A stretch of 17,154 nucleotides of DNA. Source: Bacteroidetes bacterium 4572_114. Lineage in GTDB: Bacteria > Bacteroidota > Bacteroidia > Bacteroidales > 4484-276. Below, in pieces: positions 7,927-14,712 of this stretch. Below the pieces are notes generated by a model, which saw only the letters and a list, made by a program, of their open reading frames with translations, did no database searches and was not told the origin of the DNA. The first letter of the stretch is position 1. The number at the start of each line of letters is the position of its first letter. The stretch spans positions 1-17,154 of the forward strand of contig NIVA01000062.1 of the NCBI GenBank assembly GCA_002254335.1. Direction: 5' to 3'. The position numbers and the translations under genes were made by a program.

Positions 7927-8147
7927 GGACACTAAATAGTTTATAGGTAACTGAAGATGGATGAGATATAAATTTCGTGAAGTTTATCAATCGATTTTCA
8001 GGCAATCTAATGATTGTGTACCGCTTAAGTTGTTATTAAGAATTGTTAAATATTATCTCACAATAAGTTAATGTTTTTTACATTATTATCTTTGCCGCCA
8101 TTTTACTGAAATCACTTTTTTTTAACAAAATAATAAATTATTAAATT
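7927..8147. promoter_or_regulatory. Leader region of small TPR gene with -7 box at 8087-8094
   Basis: TATCTTTG at 8087-8094 matches the TAnnTTTG -7 consensus and lies 53 bp before the ATG at 8148. The -33 TTG is not clear, as the sequence there is AGTTAATG. The rest of the stretch is AT-rich with nothing recognised. Confidence 0.5.
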
Positions 8148-9134
8148 ATGAAATTTACCATCCTTAACAAGATGAAACCACTTGCAACACTGATCTTAAC
8201 AATTTTTACATTGTCGGCCTTTGCCCAGGATATCAACCAGGCCGGCGAAGTTTACAACGAAGCTAACCAGGCTGTGAAAGCCGGCAGTTTTGAAACAGCA
8301 ATCCAAAAGTATGACGAAAGCATTAAAATCGCTTCTCAGTTAGGTGCCGAAGGCGAACAAATTGTTTCGGGGGCAAAAACACAAATCCCATCACTTTATT
8401 ACAAAATTGGGGCTGCCGCCTACAAAGCAAAGAAAATTGACGAGGCCATTGGAGAATTCGAAAATGCTATTAAATATGGCAACGATTATGGTGATGCCGA
8501 AACGGTTAAGAAATCAGAAAAAATCATCCCTAAATTATATTATTCTAAAGGTAACGCCCTTTATAAAGAGAAAAAATATGACGAGGCCCTGGCAGAATAT
8601 AAGCTGTCGAACCAGTTGAACCCCAATTATTCGCGTGCACTCTGGGGCATGGGGCTTGCTTACGGTAAATTGAAAAATTTTGATGAAATGGATAATGCTT
8701 TTGATGCCGCAATGAAAATCGCCGAAGCTGAAGGCGATCCTAAAATGGCCATAAAAATTAAAAGTAAGGGCAAGAAAGTTTTTCAAGCTGAGGGGGCAGG
8801 CAAATTACAGACGCAGGCCTGGGACGATGCCCTGAAGTATTTGAACACTTCACTTAAATATGACGATTCTGACAAGGATACATATTACTATCTTGCCCTG
8901 GCAAATAACGGAAAGAAAAATTGGGACGAAGCCCTAAAGGTTAGCCAAAAAGGGCTGGATTTGAGCAAGGACGAAAATGCTGAGTACAAAGCTAAATTCT
9001 ACTACGAGATGGGCAACGCATACAAGGGAAAAGACATGAACGACAAAGCCTGTGAAGCTTATGCCAATGCAAGCCACGGTCGTTTTGTAGAAAGCGCCAA
9101 TTATGAACTGAAAACCGTTTTGAAATGTAATTAG
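8148..9134 (+). CDS. Small secreted TPR protein
   Basis: The 328-aa product has a signal peptide ending LSAFAQ. A second Met (8172, MKPLATLILTIFTLSAFAQ) gives a tighter, more standard leader and may be the true start. The mature part has about five to six TPR-like units, with pairs such as YNEANQAVKAGSFETAIQKY, YYKIGAAAYKAKKIDEAIGE, YYSKGNALYKEKKYDEALAE, ALWGMGLAYGKLKNFDEMDN and YYEMGNAYKGKDMNDKACEA. It is lysine-rich and should be periplasmic or surface-associated, serving as a binding scaffold. Its partner is unknown. It stands alone, between the IR element and a zeta-toxin remnant, with its own -7 box. Confidence 0.8.
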   Translation: MKFTILNKMKPLATLILTIFTLSAFAQDINQAGEVYNEANQAVKAGSFETAIQKYDESIKIASQLGAEGEQIVSGAKTQIPSLYYKIGAAAYKAKKIDEAIGEFENAIKYGNDYGDAETVKKSEKIIPKLYYSKGNALYKEKKYDEALAEYKLSNQLNPNYSRALWGMGLAYGKLKNFDEMDNAFDAAMKIAEAEGDPKMAIKIKSKGKKVFQAEGAGKLQTQAWDDALKYLNTSLKYDDSDKDTYYYLALANNGKKNWDEALKVSQKGLDLSKDENAEYKAKFYYEMGNAYKGKDMNDKACEAYANASHGRFVESANYELKTVLKCN

Positions 9135-9138
9135 CGTT

Positions 9139-9186
9139 TGAAGTAACGGTTAAGATATTTTGTAAAGAGGCTATCTGAAGTAACGG
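9139..9186. repeat. 11-bp direct repeat flanking a probable deletion junction
   Basis: TGAAGTAACGG occurs at 9139-9149 and again at 9176-9186. Between them AAAGAGGCTATC followed by TGAA looks like the left arm and loop of a common Bacteroidota terminator, but the right arm (GATAGCCTCTTT) is missing. The second repeat runs straight into the P-loop codons of the next gene. Confidence 0.5.
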
Positions 9187-9727
9187 AGCTGGAAAAACAA
9201 CAGTTTCATATACAATCTTGCCCAAAATATTAGACTGTAAGGAATTTATAAATGCTGATGAGATTGCTAGGGGATTATCACCATTTCAACCAGAAAAGGA
9301 AAATATTAATGCGGGCAGGTTAATGTTAACTAAAATAAAGAGACTACTTAATGCTGGAGTAGATTTTGCTTTTGAAACAACATTATCTACAAGGAGTTAT
9401 GTGAATTTAATACAACAGGCACATGATAAGGGCTATTTTGTTACTCTTCTGTTTTTTTGGTTAAATACTCCAGATTTAGCAGTTAAAAGGGTAAAGACAA
9501 GAGTTCAGGAAGGAGGGCATGACATACCTGAAAATATAATTAGGAGAAGATATGATAGTGGTCTGAGGAACTTTTTCCAACTATACATTCCTATTTCGGA
9601 TAATTGGTTACTCATAGATAATTCAGGAGAACCATATCAGGTAATTGCAGAAGGAATAAAGGATAATACAGAAATAATAAACCGAAAAATTTGGAACAAT
9701 ATATTTAAAAAACATTATGAAAACTAA
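9179..9727 (+). pseudogene. Zeta-toxin-family P-loop kinase, 5' truncated
   Basis: The frame after TGA 9176-9178 reads SNGAGKTTVSYTILPKILDC, a Walker A motif at the right place for zeta-toxin-like kinases. It is followed by FINADEIARGLSP, FETTLSTRSY, the RVQEGGHDIPENIIRRRY arginine-rich segment and a NWLLIDNSG strand. Zeta-type kinases phosphorylate UDP-GlcNAc-like substrates; whether this one does is unknown. About 10 residues are missing before SNGAGK and no ATG exists there. A TTG at 9218 is the first alternative start, and it would delete the P-loop. Codon use is AT-rich (AGA, AGG, ATA common), unlike the neighbours, suggesting horizontal gain. It overlaps the next small gene by 11 nt, so the two form one unit. 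Confidence 0.7.
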
Positions 9728-9902
9728 AAAACAAATTCAAGAAATTCGAGAAAAAATTATCAAGGGCCTTGAGGAGGCGTATAAGTCTTTAGTTGAATAC
9801 AAAAAACAAAAAAACAGTCCGTTAATTATTTCGAGAGATGGAAAAATAGTGGAAGTTGATCCAAATGAAATTTTACCTACAACAAAATATAAATGGCATT
9901 GA
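9717..9902 (+). CDS. Small charged protein, probable antitoxin or partner of zeta-like toxin
   Basis: The 61-aa protein starts MKTKKQIQEIREKIIKGLEE and ends SRDGKIVEVDPNEILPTTKY then KWH. It has an amphipathic N-terminal helix rich in Lys and Glu, then a short beta-hairpin-like SRDGKIVEV segment. The ATG overlaps the toxin gene by 11 nt (stop TAA 9725-9727), which implies translational coupling. Small proteins of this look follow zeta-like kinases in Bacteroidota, and I infer an antitoxin role from position. It is intact although the toxin lacks its start. Its AT-rich codon use matches the toxin, so they came together. The 55-bp gap to the convergent kinase gene has no clear terminator. Confidence 0.55.
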   Translation: MKTKKQIQEIREKIIKGLEEAYKSLVEYKKQKNSPLIISRDGKIVEVDPNEILPTTKYKWH

Positions 9903-9957
9903 AATATTTTCCTTTAGAACTTGCAGATTACTTTCTTGTACCACCATTTTTGACAAT

Positions 9958-11310
9958 CTAAAAAGTAAGTGTAAACACAGTGCCTTCACCTTGCTTGGAG
10001 CGCACCGAAACGGAACCTTTGTGCAGGTGCATAATTTGCCGTGAAAGGCTGAGGCCAATCCCGGAGCCGTGCTTTTTGGAGGTAAAAAACGGCATAAAAA
10101 TCTTATCCATTATATCGGGCTTAATACCATATCCGTTGTCCCTGATCTCAATTTTCACCCTGCTGTTCTCTTCATGGGCAAACATTGCAATTATAGGATT
10201 TTTCTGGTCTTTAACTGCATCCACGGCATTTAGCAGGAGGTTTATCAAAACCTGGTCTATTAGGTCGGGGTCGGCAGTTACCATCAAATCGTTGGGGCTG
10301 ATTTTATGGCTACAGTCAATATTTAATTCATTGATTTTTGGCTTCAATAACAATTCCGCATTATCGAAAACCTGTGACACCGCAATATATCTGAAATTTG
10401 GTTTGGGTATCCTGGTAAGGTTCCTGTAAATCTCAACAAAATTCAAAAGGCCCTGGCTGCGCTTTTCGATGGTGCCCAGGGCACTGGAAATACTTTCAAT
10501 ATCTTCATCGTCCAGTTGGTTCATTTGGGTTTTTTCATCTTCTTCGTACAATAACATGCCCTGGACCGTATTGGCCAACGAAGAAATTGGGGTAATCGAA
10601 TTCATGATTTCATGGGTCAGCACCCTGATAAGTTTCTGCCACGATTCAATTTCCTTTTCCTCCAATTCGTTGTGGATATTTTGTAAAGATATCAGGGTGT
10701 ATTCATCGCCACGCATTTTGAATTGGGTAGCATTTACCACAAGCTGAAGCAATTCGTCATTAACAAAAACCTTAAACAGCATTTTATCCCCTGCACCCAT
10801 TTTCTTCAATCTTCCGGGCATGTCTTTATGGATCACTTTTAGTTCGCGGATATTTTTCAGGTGATTGATCCCTAAAAGGGAACGGACCGCCTTATTGTAC
10901 TGATCTACTTTTCCATCAGATTTAAAAACTATCATGCCAATATTAACATGCTGTATCACGGTGAGCAAATAGTTGAGGTGCTCTTCTTTTTCGGAACGGT
11001 ATTTCCTGAACTTATCAATTACTTCGTTAAAGGCATTGTTCAACTCCTCAAAACTTTTGCCCAGCCCGGTATCGGTAAAAGAGCTGGAAAAATCGGCATG
11101 GCGGATGCTTTGAAGGAAACCGGTAAGTTTTTTATTGGTTTGTTCAACGTACATTACAAGTGCATAGCCCTGATAAGCAATTAGCAAAACCAATATTATG
11201 GCACTAATGTTAAACCCATCGGCATTGAACAGGAAAACCAGCAATATTACCGATGCAGTAAGTATCAGGACACGGATTAGAACAATAAGCCGAAAACTTT
11301 TAAAGACCAT
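9958..11310 (-). CDS. NtrY-like sensor histidine kinase
   Basis: This 450-aa membrane sensor has two N-terminal TM helices (~8-28 and ~33-53) with almost no periplasmic loop, so it probably senses an internal or membrane signal. Then come a linker helix region (~60-108), a PAS-like domain (~109-215, LLTVIQHVNIGMIVFKSDGK), a DHp domain with His233 (LTHEIMNSITPI) and a HATPase domain: N box N361 in NLLLNAVDAV, G1 DNGYGI at 391-396, F box MPFFTSK, and G2 GSGIGLSL at 415-422. All catalytic motifs are present. The HEIMNSITPI form is typical of NtrY/NtrB-like kinases that work with sigma-54 activators. Its ATG overlaps the end of the response regulator gene by 11 nt, so the two are co-translated. 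The start at 11308-11310 fits the TM helix. Confidence 0.9.
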   Translation of the reverse strand: MVFKSFRLIVLIRVLILTASVILLVFLFNADGFNISAIILVLLIAYQGYALVMYVEQTNKKLTGFLQSIRHADFSSSFTDTGLGKSFEELNNAFNEVIDKFRKYRSEKEEHLNYLLTVIQHVNIGMIVFKSDGKVDQYNKAVRSLLGINHLKNIRELKVIHKDMPGRLKKMGAGDKMLFKVFVNDELLQLVVNATQFKMRGDEYTLISLQNIHNELEEKEIESWQKLIRVLTHEIMNSITPISSLANTVQGMLLYEEDEKTQMNQLDDEDIESISSALGTIEKRSQGLLNFVEIYRNLTRIPKPNFRYIAVSQVFDNAELLLKPKINELNIDCSHKISPNDLMVTADPDLIDQVLINLLLNAVDAVKDQKNPIIAMFAHEENSRVKIEIRDNGYGIKPDIMDKIFMPFFTSKKHGSGIGLSLSRQIMHLHKGSVSVRSKQGEGTVFTLTF

Positions 11311-12676
11311 GTTTTTCTATTCTACGATAAAGTGAAGCGCGTGTAAGGCCAAGCTCTTTGGCCGCTTTACTGATGTTTCCGCCATGTTTGTCGATAACCT
11401 TTCTTATTAAGAGCCTTTCAGTTTCTTCCAGGTTATAGGTGTCAGGTTCCCCATTCCCGCCCCTATCGTCATTTTGGGACATAAAAAAGTCGTGTGGTTG
11501 CAAAATATTTGATTCACTCATAATCACTGCACGTTCCACAGCGTGTTGCAATTCCCTGATATTGCCGGGCCAGTGGTGCTTTTCGAGCCGTTTAAAGGTG
11601 GATGCATTTACGCGCTTGACCGGCATTTTGTATTTTTTGCAGTAAATCTGAAGAAAATGATCGATAAGCAAGGGGATATCATCAAGCCTGTCGCGTAAAG
11701 GCGGAACGGTTATTTCAACGGTATTGATACGATAAAGCAAGTCCTGCCTGAATTTATTTTCTTTCACCATCTGGTAAAGCGGCATGTTGGTGGCACAAAT
11801 CAACCTTACATCAATGTGGATTTCCTTGTTGGTGCCAAGCCTCACCACTTTGCGGCTTTGAAGTACGCTAAGCAACTTTGATTGCAGGCTGAATGAAAGG
11901 TTTCCGATCTCATCCAGGAAAATAGTCCCCTTTGATGCGGCTTCAAACCTTCCGGCACGGTCTTCTTTGGCATCGGTGAAAGCCCCTTTTTTAAACCCGA
12001 ACAATTCACTTTCGAACAGGCTCTCGCTTATCGCCCCGAGGTCAACGCTGATAAAAACCTCTTTCCCGCGCCTGGATGCTTTGTGGATTGCACGTGCAAT
12101 CAGCTCTTTTCCGGTACCGTTTTCACCTAAGATAATAACATTGGCATCTGTGGCAGCAACTTTCTTCACCGTCATCATCACCTGTTGCATCGCCTGCGAA
12201 TTGCCAATCATATTTCCCCAGGCCTGGTCCTGGTCGGCAATCATTACTTTTTGTTTGGTTTTCAGGTCTTCAAGTTCCTGTTTCGAGCTTCTTACCTTTA
12301 GGTTGGCCTGGATGGTGGCGAGCAATTTTTTATTGTCCCACGGTTTTAGGATAAAGTTGGTCGCCCCTTCCTTGATGCCCTGCACAGCTAACTCGATGTC
12401 GCCGTAGCCTGTAATAAAAATCACTACAGCGGCGGGGTCAATTTCCAGGATATTGTTTAGCCAGTAAAAGCCCTCCTTTCCGCTGGTGGCATCCCTCGAA
12501 AAGTTCATGTCTAACAATATCACATCATAATTTTCCGATTTAAGCAGGTTAGGTATGTTTTCCGGGTTCTTTTCGGTGTGGACAATTTTGATATGCTGTT
12601 TTAAAAACAACCTCGCTGCCAGCAACACATCCTGGTCATCGTCCACAATTAAAATTTTTGCATCTGCCTTATCCAT
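11300..12676 (-). CDS. NtrC-like sigma-54-dependent response regulator
   Basis: From the chosen start (MDKADAKILIVDDDQ, ATG 12674-12676) the protein has 458 residues. A receiver domain (~6-125) carries D12/D13, phospho-acceptor D56, T89 and K111. The AAA+ domain (~155-385) has Walker A GENGTGKE at 184-191, the sigma-54 contact loop GAFTDA at 231-236 (GAFTGA variant), Walker B FLDEIG and the arginine-rich RQDLLYRINTV segment. A Fis-type helix-turn-helix occupies ~425-458 (GGNISKAAKELGLTRASLYR). Phosphorylation by the kinase encoded next door should drive ring assembly and ATP-dependent opening of sigma-54 promoters. An upstream in-frame ATG at 12736 adds 20 residues of low-complexity origin (TDDRRLKTNNN) and is unlikely. 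The gene is divergent from the exporter operon, which has a sigma-54-like promoter. Confidence 0.92.
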   Translation of the reverse strand: MDKADAKILIVDDDQDVLLAARLFLKQHIKIVHTEKNPENIPNLLKSENYDVILLDMNFSRDATSGKEGFYWLNNILEIDPAAVVIFITGYGDIELAVQGIKEGATNFILKPWDNKKLLATIQANLKVRSSKQELEDLKTKQKVMIADQDQAWGNMIGNSQAMQQVMMTVKKVAATDANVIILGENGTGKELIARAIHKASRRGKEVFISVDLGAISESLFESELFGFKKGAFTDAKEDRAGRFEAASKGTIFLDEIGNLSFSLQSKLLSVLQSRKVVRLGTNKEIHIDVRLICATNMPLYQMVKENKFRQDLLYRINTVEITVPPLRDRLDDIPLLIDHFLQIYCKKYKMPVKRVNASTFKRLEKHHWPGNIRELQHAVERAVIMSESNILQPHDFFMSQNDDRGGNGEPDTYNLEETERLLIRKVIDKHGGNISKAAKELGLTRASLYRRIEKHGL

Positions 12677-12774
12677 ATTTTTTGGTTTAGTTTTTCTGAA
12701 GTTATTATTAGTTTTCAGTCTCCTGTCATCAGTCATCGGTTATCTGTCATCTTCGCCCTTTCGCCCTAATGACA

Positions 12775-12905
12775 TTAAGTTAAGAACTTGATTGATGATT
12801 GATGATTAACAAGTGATGATTTTCGATGTGTCGTTTCGTGATAATCCTATACTTCATAAATCAAAAATCATTAATCGTAATTCAATTCAAAAACCCTTAA
12901 CTTAA
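12775..12905. repeat. AT-rich inverted-repeat element, copy 2
   Basis: The ends TTAAGTTAAG (12775-12784) and CTTAACTTAA (12896-12905) are perfect reverse complements. Inside, GATGATTAAC... on the left pairs loosely with ATCAAAAATCATTAATCG on the right. Read on the minus strand from the right end, the order TTAAGTTAA, GATTAATGATTTTTGATTT, GAAGTAT matches copy 1 at 7788-7926, including its central GAAGTAT. Confidence 0.65.
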
Positions 12906-12986
12906 CGGCATTACCTTTCGCGCCCTCGCTCCCCTCTACCTTTCGCTTCATACATCTTCCATTCGTCCTGTCGCTTTGATAGTTCC

Positions 12987-13057
12987 ATTCGCACAACTAT
13001 TTACATTCGTACAAGTATTCGCACAACATTATTTGAATAATGTTATTTTGTACGAAT
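12987..13057. promoter_or_regulatory. Array of ATTCGyACAA motifs (candidate operator/enhancer)
   Basis: ATTCGCACAA at 12987-12996, ATTCGTACAA at 13005-13014, ATTCGCACAA at 13017-13026 and the inverted form TTGTACGAAT at 13048-13057. CATTCGTACAA (13004-13014) and TTGTACGAATG (13048-13058) form an 11-bp inverted pair around the 13025-13044 palindrome. A very similar TTGAACGAAT recurs at 13279-13288. This layout fits a binding-site cluster for the adjacent activator, by inference. Confidence 0.45.
13025..13044. repeat. AT-rich palindrome, 9-bp stem
   Basis: AACATTATT (13025-13033) and AATAATGTT (13036-13044) are perfect reverse complements with a 2-nt loop. It lies at the centre of the ATTCGyACAA motif array. 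There is no T-run consistent with a terminator. Confidence 0.7.
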
Positions 13058-13160
13058 GATGCAAAAAGTATTTTTACCACTGCCAACTCTACTAATTTCC
13101 TACCTTCAGGTTGTTTAATTTTAGTTAGTATTTCCATGATAATTTCTTTTCTCCCTTCTT

Positions 13161-13222
13161 CTTTCTCCTTTTACCTTTCTCCTTTTACCTTTCTCCTTTT
13201 ACCTTTTACCTTTCTCCCTTCT
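13161..13222. repeat. Polypyrimidine tandem repeat, 14-bp unit
   Basis: CTTTCTCCTTTTAC is repeated perfectly at 13161-13174, 13175-13188 and 13189-13202, followed by partial copies to about 13222. One strand is all pyrimidine for long runs, which favours slippage or unusual helix forms. It separates two groups of candidate regulator sites, so copy-number change would alter their spacing to the promoter. Confidence 0.8.
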
Positions 13223-13278
13223 ACATCCACCTAAAACTCCGCTAAATTAAAAAGAATGTTCATATATGTACAAAAAAT

Positions 13279-13298
13279 TGAACGAATTTGAACAAATA
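13279..13298 (+). promoter_or_regulatory. Tandem 10-bp motif upstream of the sigma-54-like promoter
   Basis: TTGAACGAAT (13279-13288) and TTGAACAAAT (13289-13298) are head-to-tail with 10-bp (one helical turn) spacing. They lie about 60-80 bp upstream of the -24 element, within the usual range for NtrC-type enhancer sites. TTGAACGAAT differs by one base from TTGTACGAAT at 13048-13057. Confidence 0.4.
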
Positions 13299-13356
13299 AT
13301 TGTTTTGCAAACTTCCTAACATTTACTTACACCTGTATTTCAGCGTGTTAAGATTA

Positions 13357-13373
13357 GTGGCATAGTATTAGCA
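13357..13373 (+). promoter_or_regulatory. Sigma-54-type -24/-12 promoter
   Basis: The sequence reads TGGCAT-AGTAT-TAGCA at 13358-13373. The GG (13359-13360) and GC (13371-13372) doublets are separated by exactly 10 bp, as required for sigma-54 promoters (TGGCAC-N5-TTGC consensus). Mismatches are T for C in the -24 box and A for T in the -12 box. It lies 29 bp before the adaptor ATG and faces it, and the divergent neighbour is a sigma-54 activator. Confidence 0.6.
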
Positions 13374-13401
13374 AATTCGGCTGCCTTAAAATTGAGGTGA
13401 T

Positions 13402-14655
13402 ATGGATAGAATTATTGAGAAGAAGAGATGGACTGTTAAAAAGATTTTAACGATTGTTTTTGCCACGGCATTTGGCTTCTTTATTATTTATCTCCTATTT
13501 TTCAGGGATAAACAAAGCAGGCTATATGTTAACAAAGAACAACTTTCGGTTGCCGAGGTAAGGTTGGACCGTTTTCAGGAATTCATCCCAACGGATGGGG
13601 TGGCCTATCCCAGGACCACGATTTATATTGATGCCGTTCAAGGTGGCACGGTTGAAAGTGTATTTGTTGAGGATGGGGCCAACTTAATAAAAGGCGACAC
13701 CATCCTGAAACTGGTAAATGCAGATATGGAGCTTAGGTATATGGACCAGGAAACCAGGATGTATGATGCAATAAACAACCTTCAAAATTCAAAGGTAAAC
13801 CTTGAGCGTAGTAAATTTACAAGGCAGTTGGAAATAGTGAGTTTGCTATCGGAAATTGACAGGGTTAAAATTGATTTTGAGAGGAAACAGCAACTGTACA
13901 GCGAATCATATATTTCTGACAAGGAATTTGAAGATGCCAGCCGCGACAACGATTTGACCATGAAACAGCTAACCATTTCGCTGGAGCTGCAGCGCCTTGA
14001 TTCCATATCTACGGTGGAACAAACGCGCCAGATCAACAATTCGATAAAACGGATGCACAACAACCTTTCGTTACTGAACAAAAACCTGCAAAACCTCTAT
14101 ATTAAATCTCCGGCCATTGGCAAATTGTCTTCCTTTAGTGTTGAGATAGGTGAAACAAAATCGGCCGGCGAACACTTAGGGCAGATCGACATGATGCAGG
14201 ACGGGTTTAAACTTCGTGCCAACATCGATGAGCGTTATATTTCAACAGTTTATATAGGCCAAACTGCCGAATTTGATTTCGCAGGCAGCACCTACCAGCT
14301 CGAAATCATGAAAATTTACACCAATGTTACCAATGGCTCATTTCAGGTTGACCTGCATTTTATCGGTGATGAACCGAAAGCATTAAAGCGCGGACAAACT
14401 GTTCAGCTCAGGCTTCAGTTCAGCAGCCCACGGGATGCCATTATTGTAAAACGTGGGGGGTTCTTTCAGGAGACCGGTGGCAATTGGATATATGTAATTG
14501 ATGCTTCCAATAGTTTTGCCATAAAAAGAAATATCAGGCTTGGCCGTCAAAACACCAGTTATTATGAAGTGATGGAGGGCCTCGAACCAGGCGAAAGTGT
14601 TATCATTTCATCCTACGATGCCTTTGGGTCAAAAGATAAATTGATATTTAGGTAG
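13402..14655 (+). CDS. Periplasmic adaptor subunit (HlyD/MacA type)
   Basis: The 417-aa membrane-fusion protein has one N-terminal TM helix (~13-34, then a short periplasmic start), a first biotinyl-lipoyl half around 75-106 (GGTVESVFVEDGANLIKGDT), a long alpha-helical coiled-coil hairpin (~112-230, rich in Leu, Arg and Glu), a second lipoyl half at ~231-262 (YIKSPAIGKLSSFSVEIGET) and beta-barrel/membrane-proximal domains to the C-terminus (GLEPGESVIISSYDAFGSKD). It links an inner-membrane ABC permease to an outer-membrane exit duct. GAGGTGAT just before the ATG can serve as a ribosome site. It is first in an operon with the secreted protein and the MacB/FtsX-type permease. Transcription is probably sigma-54 driven. 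The substrate is unknown. Confidence 0.88.
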   Translation: MDRIIEKKRWTVKKILTIVFATAFGFFIIYLLFFRDKQSRLYVNKEQLSVAEVRLDRFQEFIPTDGVAYPRTTIYIDAVQGGTVESVFVEDGANLIKGDTILKLVNADMELRYMDQETRMYDAINNLQNSKVNLERSKFTRQLEIVSLLSEIDRVKIDFERKQQLYSESYISDKEFEDASRDNDLTMKQLTISLELQRLDSISTVEQTRQINNSIKRMHNNLSLLNKNLQNLYIKSPAIGKLSSFSVEIGETKSAGEHLGQIDMMQDGFKLRANIDERYISTVYIGQTAEFDFAGSTYQLEIMKIYTNVTNGSFQVDLHFIGDEPKALKRGQTVQLRLQFSSPRDAIIVKRGGFFQETGGNWIYVIDASNSFAIKRNIRLGRQNTSYYEVMEGLEPGESVIISSYDAFGSKDKLIFR

Positions 14656-14712
14656 GGCCACTTTTGCAAAAAACACTTTACTATTTCGTAAATCTTTATT
14701 CAGAAAAATATC

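Larger units (their letters stand above)
12677..13401. other. Divergent regulatory region between regulator and exporter genes
   Basis: About 725 bp with no supported gene. Left to right it holds GTCATC-type simple sequence, an AT-rich inverted-repeat element (12775-12905), an array of ATTCGyACAA motifs with an internal palindrome (12987-13057), a polypyrimidine tandem repeat (13161-13222), a TTGAACGAAT/TTGAACAAAT direct pair (13279-13298) and a sigma-54-like promoter (13357-13373). No promoter was recognised for the minus-strand regulator gene. Confidence 0.6.

Noticed and set aside
9873..10429. Plus-strand and minus-strand ORFs across the kinase gene end
   Set aside because: Out-of-frame readings of the kinase and the small zeta partner genes; the real genes have clear domains.
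12677..12736. Upstream start of the response regulator at 12736
   Set aside because: The extra 20 residues derive from low-complexity sequence, and the receiver domain begins normally at the Met at 12676.
13040..13234. 64-codon plus-strand ORF in the divergent region
   Set aside because: Its C-terminal half is the translated polypyrimidine repeat; not a real gene.
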